DNA of 64,000 nucleotides from the NCBI RefSeq assembly GCF_002387245.1, contig NZ_DGLD01000017.1, forward strand, positions 62,001 through 126,000, written 5' to 3'. This DNA is from Brevundimonas sp. UBA4553. GTDB taxonomy: Bacteria > Pseudomonadota > Alphaproteobacteria > Caulobacterales > Caulobacteraceae. Both the position numbers and the translations under genes were made by a program. Of this stretch, positions 1-8,436 are shown in pieces (within the stretch, counting starts at the first letter, position 1; every line of letters begins with the position of its first letter). The notes under the pieces are model-generated. The model ran no database searches, was not told the origin of the DNA, and was given only the letters and a program-made list of their open reading frames with translations.

Positions 1-193
1 CGTCATCGGCAAGATCACCTCGGGCGGCCCCTCGCCGACTCTGGGCCGCAACATCGCCATGGGCTACGTCCCCCCGGCTGTCGCCGCCCTGGGCACGGAC
101 CTGAAAGTCATCGTCCGCGGCAAGCCCGCCGCCGCCGAAGTCGTCGCAATGCCCTTCGTGGCTACCCGCTACTATCGCAAACCTAAAGCCTGA
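1..193 (+). CDS. gcvT: Aminomethyltransferase GcvT, C-terminal fragment
   Basis: The window opens inside this gene; the frame begins at base 2 and stops with TGA at 191-193, leaving about 63 codons. The fragment carries the typical GcvT C-terminal pattern, with SGGPSPTLGRNIAMGYV followed by a basic tail ending in YYRKPKA. GcvT (T-protein) transfers the aminomethyl carbon from the lipoylated H-protein to tetrahydrofolate in the cytoplasmic glycine cleavage system. gcvH starts 12 bases downstream, so the gene heads a gcvT-gcvH-gcvPA-gcvPB operon. The family assignment rests on the fragment together with this context. Confidence 0.9.
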   Translation, partial: VIGKITSGGPSPTLGRNIAMGYVPPAVAALGTDLKVIVRGKPAAAEVVAMPFVATRYYRKPKA

Positions 194-205
194 GAGATCA
201 GACAC

Positions 206-571
206 ATGCGCTTCACCAAAGATCACGAGTGGGTCCGCCTCGAGGGCGACGTCGCCACGGTCGGCATCTCCAAGCACGCCGCTGACGCCCTGGGCGACGT
301 GGTGTTCGTCGAGACGCCGGAAGCCGGCAAGACCGTCTCGGTCGGCGACAGCTTCGCCGTCGTGGAATCGGTCAAGGCCGCTTCGGACGTCTACGCCCCG
401 GTCGCCGGCGAGGTTATCGAGGGCAACGACGCCCTGGCCTCGGCCCCGGAAACCGTCAATGCCGACCCGGAAGGCGAAGGCTGGTTCGCCAAGATCAAGG
501 TCGCCGACGCCTCGGCCATCGACGCCCTGATGGATCAGGCCGCCTACGACGCCTACCTGACCACCCTCTAA
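206..571 (+). CDS. gcvH: Glycine cleavage system H protein
   Basis: 121 residues, normal length for H-protein. It is the mobile lipoyl carrier that shuttles the aminomethyl group between P-, T- and L-proteins. The lipoylation motif is visible at ESVKAASD, which makes Lys57 the lipoyl attachment site, inside the usual all-beta lipoyl fold (KDHEWVRLEGDVATVGIS at the N-terminus). It lies 12 bases after gcvT and 121 bases before gcvPA; that gap holds two hairpins that may tune expression within the operon. Confidence 0.97.
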   Translation: MRFTKDHEWVRLEGDVATVGISKHAADALGDVVFVETPEAGKTVSVGDSFAVVESVKAASDVYAPVAGEVIEGNDALASAPETVNADPEGEGWFAKIKVADASAIDALMDQAAYDAYLTTL

Positions 572-585
572 GACCCGCCGTCGTC

Positions 586-673
586 CCCGGACGGCGCGGC
601 GCGCCGATCCGGGATCGCCGGATTCCCCGCCGCTTGAAGCGCTCCCGGAGCGTCGCGCCTCGCGACCTCCGGG
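586..673. repeat. Pair of GC-rich hairpins between gcvH and gcvPA
   Basis: Two imperfect palindromes lie in the 121-base gap. The first, 586-613, has arms CCCGGACGGCGC and GCGCCGATCCGGG around a GGC loop with one bulged base. The second, 644-673, has arms CCCGGAGCGTCGCG and CGCGACCTCCGGG around CCT. Both start from the same CCCGGA/TCCGGG base pairs, so they look like two copies of one dispersed palindromic element. There is no T-run, so a simple terminator is unlikely; mRNA stabilisation or attenuation inside the operon is possible but inferred. Confidence 0.7.
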
Positions 674-692
674 ATGCCGCCGAGGACCTGTA

Positions 693-2039
693 ATGCGCTA
701 CCTCCCCCTGACGCCCGACGACCGTGAGGCCATGCTGGCCGCCATCGGCGCCAAATCCATCGACGACCTCTTCGTCGACGTGCCGCAGGCCGCGCGCCGC
801 GACGGCTTCGTCGACCTGCCCCGCGTGGCGGGCGAACTGGAGGTCGAACGCGCCCTCTCGGCCCTGGCGGGCAAGAACGCCACGGCGGGAACCGTGCCCT
901 TCTTCTGCGGCGCCGGCGCTTACAAGCACCACGTCCCGGCCACGGTCGATCACGTGATCCAGCGGTCGGAATTCCTGACCAGCTACACCCCCTATCAGCC
1001 GGAAATCGCCCAGGGCACGCTGCAATACCTGTACGAGTTCCAGACCCAGGTCGCGAACCTGACCGGCATGGAAGTCGCCAACGCCTCCCTCTATGACGGC
1101 TCGACCGCCATGGCCGAGGGCGTGCTGATGGCCACCCGCGTGACCCGCCGCAACAAGGCCGTCATCTCGGGCGGCGTGCACCCGCACTACGTCAGGGCCA
1201 CCGAGACCGTGGTTCACGCCGTCGGCGTCGAGACCCAGGCCCTGACCGCCGCCGTTGACGCCGAAGACGCCGTCATCGCCGCCATCGACAAGGACACGGC
1301 CTGCGTCGTCGTCCAGACCCCCAACGTCTTCGGCACCGCCACCGACGTCACCAAGATCGCCGAGGCCGCCCACGCCGCCGGCGCCCTGCTGATCGTCGTG
1401 GTCACCGAAGCCGTGTCGATGGGCCTGCTGAAGTCGCCCGGCGAAATGGGCGCCGACATCGTCGCGGCCGAAGGCCAGTCGATCGGCAACGCCCTGAACT
1501 TCGGCGGCCCCTACATCGGGCTGTTCGCCACCCGCGAGAAGCTGCTGCGCCAGACACCGGGCCGCTACTGCGGTGAGACGGTGGACGCCGACGGCCGTCG
1601 CGGCTTCGTCCTGACCCTGTCCACGCGCGAGCAGCACATCCGCCGCGACAAGGCCACATCGAACATCTGCACCAACTCGGGCCTGTGCTGCCTGGCCTTC
1701 ACCATCCACATGAGCCTGCTGGGCGAGACGGGCCTGCGTCAGATGGCCCTGCTCAACCACGAGAAGGCGCTCGCCACCCGCGACGCCCTGGCCGCCATTC
1801 CCGGCGTCGAGGTCCTGACCCCGCGCTTCTTCAACGAGTTCGCGGTCAAGCTGCCCAAGAACGCCGCGGACGTGGTTCAGACCCTGGCCGACAACGGCGT
1901 CCTGGCCGGCGTCCCCTACAGCCGCCTGGCTCCGGAAGCGGGTCTCGACGACGTCCTGCTGGTCGCCGCCACCGAGACCACGCTGGACGCCGACATCAAG
2001 ATCCTGGCGGCTTCGCTCGCCAAGGTCCTGGCCGCCTAA
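693..2039 (+). CDS. gcvPA: Glycine dehydrogenase (decarboxylating) subunit 1
   Basis: 448 residues, the usual length of the N-terminal half of a split P-protein. With GcvPB it forms the PLP-dependent glycine decarboxylase that releases CO2 and loads the aminomethyl group on GcvH. Recognisable blocks include MRYLPLTPDD at the start, FCGAGAYKHHVPATVDH near residue 70, YTPYQPEIAQGTLQ near residue 97 and a glycine-rich NFGGPYIGLFA block near residue 270. The catalytic PLP lysine sits in the partner subunit. gcvPB follows after 15 bases, so the two halves are co-translated. Confidence 0.97.
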   Translation: MRYLPLTPDDREAMLAAIGAKSIDDLFVDVPQAARRDGFVDLPRVAGELEVERALSALAGKNATAGTVPFFCGAGAYKHHVPATVDHVIQRSEFLTSYTPYQPEIAQGTLQYLYEFQTQVANLTGMEVANASLYDGSTAMAEGVLMATRVTRRNKAVISGGVHPHYVRATETVVHAVGVETQALTAAVDAEDAVIAAIDKDTACVVVQTPNVFGTATDVTKIAEAAHAAGALLIVVVTEAVSMGLLKSPGEMGADIVAAEGQSIGNALNFGGPYIGLFATREKLLRQTPGRYCGETVDADGRRGFVLTLSTREQHIRRDKATSNICTNSGLCCLAFTIHMSLLGETGLRQMALLNHEKALATRDALAAIPGVEVLTPRFFNEFAVKLPKNAADVVQTLADNGVLAGVPYSRLAPEAGLDDVLLVAATETTLDADIKILAASLAKVLAA

Positions 2040-2054
2040 AGGGAGTTTGGAATC

Positions 2055-3635
2055 ATGAGCACGATGAACACTGTCGGCCGTCCGACCACCCCGAACGCCC
2101 TGCCGGACAACGACTACAAGCACCCGACCCTGACGGGCGCGCGCGGCCTGCTGCAGGACGAGGCCCTGATCTTCGAGATCGACGGCTGGAACAAGACCGG
2201 CGTCGACCTGCCCAAGCCCGCCACCAACGGTTCGGATCTGGGCGACCTGGTCCGCAAGGACCCGATCGGCTTGCCCGGCCTGTCGGAGCCCGAGGCCATG
2301 CGCCACTATGTGCGCCTGAGCCAGAAGAACCACGCCATCGACCTGGCCATCTATCCACTGGGCTCGTGCACGATGAAGCACAACCCGCGCCTGAACGAGA
2401 AGATGGCGCGTCTGCCCGGCTTCTCGGACATTCACCCGCTGCAGCCGCAATCGACGGTTCAGGGCGCGCTGGAGCTGATGGACCAGCTGGCCCACTGGCT
2501 GACGACGCTGACGGGCATGCCTGCGGTGGCTCTGTCGCCCAAGGCCGGCGCGCATGGCGAGCTGTGCGGCCTGATGGCCATCCGCGCCGCCCACGAAGCC
2601 AAGGGCGAGCATGAGCAGCGCCGCAAGGTCCTGGTCCCGACCTCGGCCCACGGCACCAACCCGGCCACCGCCGCCTTCGTCGGCTATTCGGTCGTGGAAG
2701 TGGCCCAGACCGACGACGGTCGCGTGGACGTGGCCGATCTGGCGTCCAAGCTGGGTCCGGACGTGGCCGCCATCATGGTCACCAACCCGAACACCTGCGG
2801 CCTGTTCGAGCGCGACATCCTGGAGATCAGCCGCCTGACCCACGAAGCGGGCGCCTACTTCTATTGCGACGGCGCCAACTTCAACGCCATCGTCGGCCGG
2901 GTGCGCCCGGGCGACCTGGGCGTCGACGCCATGCACATCAACCTGCACAAGACTTTCTCGACGCCCCACGGCGGCGGCGGTCCTGGCGCCGGTCCGGTGG
3001 TCCTGTCGGAAGCCCTGGCCCCGTTCGCCCCCGCTCCGTGGGTCGTGAACACCGGCGACGGCTACAAGCTGGTCGAACGTGAAGAGGACGAGGCCGTCCA
3101 GGCTTTCGGCCGCCTGTGCGCCTTCCAGGGGCAGATGGGCATGTATGTGCGCGCCCTGTCCTACATGATGAGCCACGGCTCGGACGGCCTGCGTCAGGTG
3201 GCCGAGGACGCCGTTCTGAACGCCAACTACATCAAGGCCCGCCTGCAGGACCTGATGAGCCCAGCCTTCCCCGAGGGTCCGTGCATGCACGAGGCCCTGT
3301 TCGACGATGAATGGCTGAAGGGCACGGACATCACCACGCTCGACTTCGCCAAGGCGATGATCGACGAGGGCTTCCACCCGATGACCATGTATTTCCCCCT
3401 GGTCGTCCACGGGGCCATGCTGATCGAGCCGACCGAAACGGAATCCAAGCAGGAGCTGGATCGCTTCATCCACGCCATGCGTCTGCTGGCCGAGGCGGCG
3501 AAAGCCGGCGAGGTTGACCGCTTCAAGGGCGCCCCCTTCCATGCGCCCCTGCGGCGTCTGGACGAAACCCGCGCCGCGCGTTCGCCGCGTCTGCGCTGGT
3601 CGGCCCCGGAAGGCTCCAACATCGCCGCCGAATAG
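2055..3635 (+). CDS. gcvPB: Glycine dehydrogenase (decarboxylating) subunit 2
   Basis: 526 residues. This is the PLP-binding half of the split P-protein. The Schiff-base lysine is Lys299 in HINLHKTFSTPHGGGGPG, and the substrate/PLP region SAHGTNPATA lies near residue 197. It ends slightly longer than many homologues, with a basic Arg-rich tail. It is the last gene of the glycine cleavage operon: a strong hairpin terminator follows 26 bases after the stop. Together with GcvT and GcvH it supplies one-carbon units and degrades excess glycine; no lipoamide dehydrogenase gene is present in the window. Confidence 0.97.
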   Translation: MSTMNTVGRPTTPNALPDNDYKHPTLTGARGLLQDEALIFEIDGWNKTGVDLPKPATNGSDLGDLVRKDPIGLPGLSEPEAMRHYVRLSQKNHAIDLAIYPLGSCTMKHNPRLNEKMARLPGFSDIHPLQPQSTVQGALELMDQLAHWLTTLTGMPAVALSPKAGAHGELCGLMAIRAAHEAKGEHEQRRKVLVPTSAHGTNPATAAFVGYSVVEVAQTDDGRVDVADLASKLGPDVAAIMVTNPNTCGLFERDILEISRLTHEAGAYFYCDGANFNAIVGRVRPGDLGVDAMHINLHKTFSTPHGGGGPGAGPVVLSEALAPFAPAPWVVNTGDGYKLVEREEDEAVQAFGRLCAFQGQMGMYVRALSYMMSHGSDGLRQVAEDAVLNANYIKARLQDLMSPAFPEGPCMHEALFDDEWLKGTDITTLDFAKAMIDEGFHPMTMYFPLVVHGAMLIEPTETESKQELDRFIHAMRLLAEAAKAGEVDRFKGAPFHAPLRRLDETRAARSPRLRWSAPEGSNIAAE

Positions 3636-3661
3636 GGCTGCGACCCTGATCTGAAGTGAAG

Positions 3662-3689
3662 CGCCGTGTCTTTCGGGACACGGCGTTTT
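3662..3689 (+). terminator. Rho-independent terminator of the gcv operon
   Basis: Nine-base-pair perfect stem CGCCGTGTC / GACACGGCG with a six-base loop, followed directly by TTTT. It sits 26 bases after the gcvPB stop codon. Confidence 0.88.
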
Positions 3690-3856
3690 GCATTTCAGCC
3701 CCTCTTACGAAAGCTTCACCCCCACGCCACGGTTCGGCCTTGTCGCGCGTGTCTAGGATGAGTGTGACGATGTCGCCACGGTCGGCGTGAACTTCCGCAA
3801 GGAAGGAGCGAGCGGCACGAGCGGGCGTTGTCTTCCCGCCTCCTCCTCTCGCTGCT

Positions 3857-4279
3857 GTGACGCCCGTGACCCTCGCCCTGATCCCCTTCCGCGCCGACAG
3901 CCAGCCTCGCCAGAAGGCCGGTCTGCTGCGACGTGCGAAGCGCTGGGGCATGATGGCTCTGGGCTTTCTGATCATCGGCCTGGGCATCCTGATCGCCCCC
4001 CTGCCCGGCCCGGGCGGCGCGCCGGTCATCGCCTTGGGTCTGATCCTGCTGCTGCGCAACTCCTGGTGGGCCAAGCGCCAGTTCATCCGCGCCCAGTACG
4101 CGCGGCCGAAGTGGGTCTATCCCTTCCGCCGCCTAATGCGAAAGAACCCCGAGATCGCTCCTGTCTTCTGGCAACAGGCTCTGCGCGCCGAAAAGGTGGT
4201 GCTGCGCAAACGCCCTTCACGCCAGCTGATCCGGGTGCGTAAGCGCGTTCGCCGCGCCCTCCGCAAACTGTTCCACTAG
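3857..4279 (+). CDS. PGPGW-type small transmembrane protein
   Basis: 140 residues with a GTG start. Basic N-terminal part, then a hydrophobic stretch from about residue 31 broken by PLPGPGGAPVIALGL and continuing to about 70, followed by SWWAKRQF and a strongly basic C-terminus (RKRVRRALRKLFH). The PLPGPGG block followed by a second hydrophobic segment and a Trp-rich edge matches the putative transmembrane PGPGW family, whose function is unknown. No clear ribosome binding site precedes the GTG, so the exact start is uncertain. It is flanked by the gcv terminator and an unrelated membrane protein gene. Confidence 0.72.
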   Translation: MTPVTLALIPFRADSQPRQKAGLLRRAKRWGMMALGFLIIGLGILIAPLPGPGGAPVIALGLILLLRNSWWAKRQFIRAQYARPKWVYPFRRLMRKNPEIAPVFWQQALRAEKVVLRKRPSRQLIRVRKRVRRALRKLFH

Positions 4280-4400
4280 AAAAAGCCTCATTTCACCGCA
4301 CACGGTAACGTGAACGGCGGTGCGATCGCGTTTGCGCTGAACGGCGTATGCTTCCCCTTGCGTAGTCAAAAAGCAGATGGCGTTGGGAGGCGCTCTTCTC

Positions 4401-4871
4401 ATGATGTCACGCGTAAAACAGGGAATCGCCGCCGGCTTCCTAGCGACCGTCGCGGTTTCCATTCTTGAGGCGGTGAACCTCTTGTTCGCCAAGGTCTTCG
4501 ATCCCTTCCCCGAAGTCGTCGCCCGCATGTTCGGACTGGGCAGCAACCTCGCGGCGGGATGGGCCATCCACTTCGTCATCGGCTCGCTGATCATGGGACC
4601 GTTGTTCGCCGTGGTTTATAGCCGCCTGCCCACCAACACCCCCGAGACCAAGGGCATCCTGTTCGCCGTGGCGGCCTGGGTGGCGATGATGCTGATCATC
4701 ACGATGATGGGCGATCCCCGCACCTTCACCGGCAGCGCGGGCTTCGGCACCTTCGGCTGGATGCTGATCACGCACATGATCTTCGGCGGCGTGATGGGCA
4801 ACGTCTTCGCCCGCTTGCAGGCGCGTGAAAAACGCGCTGCGAGCTTCATCCACGGCGCGCCCGCCCACTAG
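4401..4871 (+). CDS. Four-helix membrane protein of unknown function (DUF6789-like)
   Basis: About 156 residues with four hydrophobic segments: a GIAAGFLATVAVSILEAVNL helix at the N-terminus, then WAIHFVIGSLIMGPLFAVVY, then GILFAVAAWVAMMLIITMM, then WMLITHMIFGGVMGNVF. I favour the ATG at 4401 because GGGAGG lies at 4385-4390, ten bases upstream; an in-frame ATG at 4377 would add eight residues across that site. The pattern resembles the DUF6789 family, but this is recollection of a fold pattern rather than a measured match. It converges on the ATP synthase genes. Confidence 0.65.
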   Translation: MMSRVKQGIAAGFLATVAVSILEAVNLLFAKVFDPFPEVVARMFGLGSNLAAGWAIHFVIGSLIMGPLFAVVYSRLPTNTPETKGILFAVAAWVAMMLIITMMGDPRTFTGSAGFGTFGWMLITHMIFGGVMGNVFARLQAREKRAASFIHGAPAH

Positions 4872-4893
4872 GCCCAGCGCACCGCCAGAACGC

Positions 4894-4921
4894 AAAAGGC
4901 CCCGCCGTCGCCGGCGGGGCC
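4894..4921 (-). terminator. Terminator of the ATP synthase FO operon
   Basis: Ten-base-pair GC stem (GGCCCCGCCG / CGGCGGGGCC) with a four-base loop. Read on the minus strand it is followed by TTTT, so it ends the atp transcript 27 bases after the atpF stop. It lies between convergent genes and may also slow plus-strand transcription. Confidence 0.82.
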
Positions 4922-4947
4922 TGATGTGTTTGTGGTTCGGACCGAAG

Positions 4948-5463
4948 CTAGTTCAGCTTGTCGCCGATCTGGCCGATGGCGGCGTCGATCAGCGGATCCG
5001 ACTTGGCGGCGGCCAGACGGGCGGTCAGGATGTCCTGAGCGGCCTTGGCGGCCAGCTCCGCGGCGGCGGCCTTGACCTCGGTCGTGGCCTGGGCCTCGGC
5101 CTGGGCGATGCGACGCTCGGCCAGAGCCTGACGACGGGTCAGGGTCTCTTCCAGCTTGGCCTTGGCCTCGGCCTCGATGCGGCGGGCGTCGGCTTCGGCG
5201 GCGGCCAGCATGTCTGCGGCCTGGGCCTCGGCTTCGGCCTTCTCCTGCCGGATCTGGGCCAGCATAGCTTCAGCCTCGGCGCGCAGGCGAGCAGCCTCGT
5301 CCAGTTCCGATTGGATCTTGGCGGCCTTGTCGTCCAGGGCCTTGGCGACCATCTTCGGGACGCCGGCGGCGACGACGATGGCGACGAAGATCAGCAGGCC
5401 GACTAGGACCCACAGCTCAGCGCTGCCCAGGCTCCAGAAGCCCGGCTCCATGAACATGTTCAT
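4948..5463 (-). CDS. atpF: ATP synthase FO subunit b
   Basis: 171 residues. One N-terminal membrane helix (AELWVLVGLLIFVAIVVAAG) is followed by a long Ala/Glu/Lys-rich coiled coil, the peripheral stalk that holds F1 against the rotor. It is the second of two b-type genes and starts one base after the stop of the b' gene, consistent with a b/b' heterodimer as in photosynthetic bacteria and alphaproteobacteria. It is the last gene of the operon, ahead of a terminator. Confidence 0.95.
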   Translation of the reverse strand: MNMFMEPGFWSLGSAELWVLVGLLIFVAIVVAAGVPKMVAKALDDKAAKIQSELDEAARLRAEAEAMLAQIRQEKAEAEAQAADMLAAAEADARRIEAEAKAKLEETLTRRQALAERRIAQAEAQATTEVKAAAAELAAKAAQDILTARLAAAKSDPLIDAAIGQIGDKLN

Positions 5464-5464
5464 A

Positions 5465-6046
5465 TCAGACGGCTCCCTTGACGGCGGCGGCGACTTCGGC
5501 GGCGGTCGGAGCCTTGCCCGTCAGGCGCTCGACCATGGCCTTGGCCGTGTCGGCGGCGACGGTCGAGACGTGGACCATGGCGGCGTCGCGGGTCTTGGCG
5601 ATAGCGGCCTCGGCCTCGGCGATGCGCGTCGAAACGACGGCTTCTTCCTGGGCCTGACGCGCCTGGGCCTCCTCGGCCACGCGGGCCTTGGCGGCGACGG
5701 CGGTGGCGCGAGCCTCGGCGCGGGCCTTCTCGACCTCGGCCTTGGCGGCCTCGGCCTGGCCTGCGGCCTCGGCCTGAACCGAGCGGGCGGTGGCGACGGC
5801 CGACGAAATGGTCTCGGCCCGTTCGTCAAGCACGCGACGCAGACGCGGCGCGAAGACCTTGGCGATCAGGATGTAGAGAATGACGAACAGGAACAGCAGG
5901 TAGACGATCTGCCCGCCCCAGTGGGCGAAGTCGAACTGCGGCAGGCCGCCCGATTCGTGATGGGCTTCCGGAACCGCCGTCTCGGTGTGCAGATCCGCCT
6001 CAACCGAAGACGGGATCGCAGCAATAGGGGTAGGTGTCGTGGCCAT
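5465..6046 (-). CDS. atpG: ATP synthase FO subunit b'
   Basis: 193 residues. It differs from the neighbouring b subunit by an N-terminal extension of about 40 residues before the membrane helix (HWGGQIVYLLFLFVILYILI), then an Ala/Glu-rich coiled coil. This is the b' partner of the peripheral stalk. It lies between atpE and atpF in the same orientation. The gene is named atpG or atpF2 in different genomes; the product call is firmer than the symbol. Confidence 0.92.
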   Translation of the reverse strand: MATTPTPIAAIPSSVEADLHTETAVPEAHHESGGLPQFDFAHWGGQIVYLLFLFVILYILIAKVFAPRLRRVLDERAETISSAVATARSVQAEAAGQAEAAKAEVEKARAEARATAVAAKARVAEEAQARQAQEEAVVSTRIAEAEAAIAKTRDAAMVHVSTVAADTAKAMVERLTGKAPTAAEVAAAVKGAV

Positions 6047-6134
6047 AACCGTGCTGTCGAAAATCAGAATGAAGGCGGCGCCGTGGACCCCAGGCCCAGC
6101 GGCGCCGACTCGAAAAGGCGTTCGGGTGAACCGA

Positions 6135-6359
6135 TCAGCCGAAGATCATCAGGACGCCCAGCACGAAGGCCAGGATGCCCAGGGCTTCCGCCAGAGCGGC
6201 GCCGACGAACAGGTTGCCGACTTGGCCGGCAGCGGCCGACGGGTTGCGCAGGGCGCCCGACAGGAATTGACCGAAGATGTTGCCCACGCCGACGGCCGAG
6301 CCGATCATGCCGAGGGTAGCCAGACCGGCGCCGATGTACTTCGCGGCTTCAGCGTCCAT
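6135..6359 (-). CDS. atpE: ATP synthase FO subunit c
   Basis: 74 residues forming two membrane helices around a short polar loop. The first helix has the glycine-rich GLATLGMIGSAVGVG pattern and the second carries the proton-binding acidic residue in VGAALAEALGILAFVLG. Many copies form the rotor ring. AGGA stands eight bases before the ATG, and a 14-base tandem repeat lies just upstream (6375-6402). Confidence 0.97.
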   Translation of the reverse strand: MDAEAAKYIGAGLATLGMIGSAVGVGNIFGQFLSGALRNPSAAAGQVGNLFVGAALAEALGILAFVLGVLMIFG

Positions 6360-6374
6360 GATGTGTATCCTAGA

Positions 6375-6402
6375 GTTGGGGTTTAGAGGTTGGGGTTTAG
6401 AA
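6375..6402. repeat. Tandem 14-base repeat in the atpB-atpE gap
   Basis: The unit GTTGGGGTTTAGAG at 6375-6388 is repeated at 6389-6402 with one change in the final base. It fills half of the 57-base gap and ends 15 bases before the atpE start codon, so it is transcribed in the atpE leader as C/A-rich repeats. Confidence 0.85.
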
Positions 6403-6416
6403 GACTGGTCCTGCCC

Positions 6417-7202
6417 TTAGTGGGCGTGGTCCAGGTTGACCACATCATTGAGATAGATGCAGGCCAGAACGGCGAAAACGAAAGCCTGAAGGAAGGCCAC
6501 AAGGAATTCCAGAGCCGTCAGCGCGACCACCATGCCCAGCGACAGGGCGGCGACCGGGAAGGCCAGCAGGTTGAGACCGCCGCCCATGGCGAGCGCGCCC
6601 AGCGAGACGACGAAACCGGCGAAGATCTTCAGCGCCACGTGACCGCCCAGCATGTTGCCGAACAGACGAAGGGCCAGGGTGACGGGACGCAGCAGGAAGG
6701 AGACGAACTCGATCAGGCCGACGACGGGGCGCAGCGCCAGAGGCGCGCCCATGGGCCAGAACAGCTTGAAGAAGCCCAGACCGTTCTTCGCGAAGCCGAC
6801 GACGACCACCAGGCCGAAGGTCAGGACCGCGAAGGTCACCGTCACGGCCAGTTGCGACGTGGCGGTGAAGGTCATGAACATGCCGAGGATGTTCATGATC
6901 AGGATCAGGGTGAACAGGGTGAAGATGAAGGGGAAATACTTGCGCCCTTCGTGGCCGATGATCGAATCGGTCAGGTTGTCGATCATGCCGAACAGGCTTT
7001 CGCCCGCCGCCTGAAGACGACCCGGCACGACCTTGGCGCCCGAAGTGACGAGGGCCAGGAAGCCGACGACCATGACAAAGCCGAGCGTCATGGCGATGTG
7101 CGAATTGGTGATGGCGAGATCAACCACGCCGACGCCGGGCAGCGTGACGTCAGGAAGGTCCACGACCTTCTGAATCTGGAACTGGTGAATCGGATCGGCC
7201 AT
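6417..7202 (-). CDS. atpB: ATP synthase FO subunit a
   Basis: 261 residues with five to six membrane helices. The functional arginine helix is visible in RPVTLALRLFGNMLGGHV, where the Arg works against the c-ring carboxylate, and FLQAFVFAVLACIYLND lies near the C-terminus. It forms the proton half-channels. It follows the AtpI-like gene by 15 bases and precedes atpE by 57. Confidence 0.97.
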   Translation of the reverse strand: MADPIHQFQIQKVVDLPDVTLPGVGVVDLAITNSHIAMTLGFVMVVGFLALVTSGAKVVPGRLQAAGESLFGMIDNLTDSIIGHEGRKYFPFIFTLFTLILIMNILGMFMTFTATSQLAVTVTFAVLTFGLVVVVGFAKNGLGFFKLFWPMGAPLALRPVVGLIEFVSFLLRPVTLALRLFGNMLGGHVALKIFAGFVVSLGALAMGGGLNLLAFPVAALSLGMVVALTALEFLVAFLQAFVFAVLACIYLNDVVNLDHAH

Positions 7203-7217
7203 GGGGCCTTTCGCTCC

Positions 7218-7580
7218 TTAGTCTTTCTCGCCGGCTTCCTCGAAGGGGATGGCCTCAGCCTGTATCCCCGCCGCCTTAGCCTGCGCCATCAGCCGATTGG
7301 CCGTCCGGCGCGCCATCCACAACGACAAGGCGAAGCCCAACAGGACCCCGCCGATCAAACCCCAAGGCGCCGTGCCGAACAAACGGTCGACGCCGAATCC
7401 AATAGCAATCCCTACGATCACGCCGCCGAGAAGCTCGGCGATGATCTTGTAGGCCTGGCTCGTCACGGCGTGCGCCGAGATTTCCGCCGACCGGGCGTTG
7501 GCCGTCCGCGTCTCGAGTTCGGATGCGCTCTTGGTGAGGCGTGCGATCGCCTCTTCGCGCGATTCCTTCGTAGGAGACAT
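7218..7580 (-). CDS. atpI: AtpI-like ATP synthase accessory protein
   Basis: About 120 residues from the ATG at 7578-7580 (MSPTKESREE). An N-terminal helical part is followed by two membrane helices containing ELLGGVIVGIAIGFGVDRLF and WGLIGGVLLGFALSLWMARR. This fits the ATPase_gene1/AtpI family that assists c-ring assembly or Mg2+ supply. An upstream in-frame start at 7685 would add an Arg-rich 35-residue leader that looks non-native. It is first gene of the FO operon, where atpI usually stands. Confidence 0.87.
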   Translation of the reverse strand: MSPTKESREEAIARLTKSASELETRTANARSAEISAHAVTSQAYKIIAELLGGVIVGIAIGFGVDRLFGTAPWGLIGGVLLGFALSLWMARRTANRLMAQAKAAGIQAEAIPFEEAGEKD

Positions 7581-7759
7581 GGTTGCTTCGCCCAGCGCCC
7601 GGCGAGAACGCCGAGAAGGTCTGAATTCGGCGCGGAACCTATAGGCCGGGGGGCGGAAGGTCAAGACGCGGAAACCGGCCGCCAAGACCCTGAAAATCCA
7701 GCATTTATCGCAACTTCGGGCTTGACCGTGGCGATGCGTCGCTGGCGGCGGGGCGACTC

Positions 7760-8428
7760 TCAGTCCTCGCTGACGAAATCCTGGGCGAACTCGGGCGATC
7801 CCTCGTCCAGACCGGTCAGCAGGTCCTCACCTTCGCTATCGCCGCTGCGGGTCGGATCGGGCACCTCGAACCCAACCGGGATCGACAGGTCCAGCAGGCC
7901 GGCGGCCTTCATCTCCTGCACGCCCGGCAGATCATACAGGCTGGCCAGGCTGAAATGCTCCAGGAATCGATCGGTCGTGGCGTAGGTGACGGGGCGGCCC
8001 GGTGTCCGGCGACGTCCGCGCAGCCGCACGAAATCCATCTCCAGCAACAGATCCAGCGTCCCCTTGGACAGGGAGACGCCGCGCACGCTCTCGATCTCGG
8101 CCCGGGTGCAGGGCTGGTGGTAGGCGATGATGGCCAGGGTCTCGAGCGCGGCCTTGGACAGGCGGCGCGGCTCCTCGCGCTCCTCGGTCATCAGGAAGCC
8201 GAGGTCGGCGGCGGTGCGGAACCGCCAGCGATCGGCCACGCATTCCAGCTCGACGCCCCTGCCCTGATAGCGCTGGCGCAAGGAAGCGATGGCCCGGCCC
8301 GCATCGGCGCCTTCCGGCAGACGGCGCGCGATCTCGGCCGCCGAGAGGGGCGCGGAGGCGGCGAACAGCAGGGCCTCGACCCGGCGTTCGATCTCGGTTT
8401 CGTCGGGTTTGAAGCTGAGGTCAGACAT
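7760..8428 (-). CDS. scpB: Segregation and condensation protein B
   Basis: 222 residues with two winged-helix domains: EIERRVEALLFAASAPLSA at the N-terminus and AALETLAIIAYHQPCTRAEI, GVSLSKGTLDLLLEMDFV in the second. ScpB is the dimeric kleisin-associated subunit of SMC-ScpAB condensin, acting in chromosome organisation. scpA lies upstream in the same direction, separated by 153 bases that hold a large inverted repeat. The acidic C-terminal tail after about residue 185 is a usual variable extension. Confidence 0.95.
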   Translation of the reverse strand: MSDLSFKPDETEIERRVEALLFAASAPLSAAEIARRLPEGADAGRAIASLRQRYQGRGVELECVADRWRFRTAADLGFLMTEEREEPRRLSKAALETLAIIAYHQPCTRAEIESVRGVSLSKGTLDLLLEMDFVRLRGRRRTPGRPVTYATTDRFLEHFSLASLYDLPGVQEMKAAGLLDLSIPVGFEVPDPTRSGDSEGEDLLTGLDEGSPEFAQDFVSED

Positions 8429-8436
8429 GAATACTC

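Noticed and set aside
495..3542. 1015-codon open frame on the minus strand opposite the gcv genes
   Set aside because: It lies opposite three well-recognised genes, is Gln/Val/Gly/His-rich without any domain, and follows the codon bias of the true genes. Long antisense frames are expected at this GC content.
6390..7985. 531-codon plus-strand frame across atpB and atpI
   Set aside because: Low-complexity Gln/Asp/His/Arg composition and complete overlap with conserved FO genes on the other strand.
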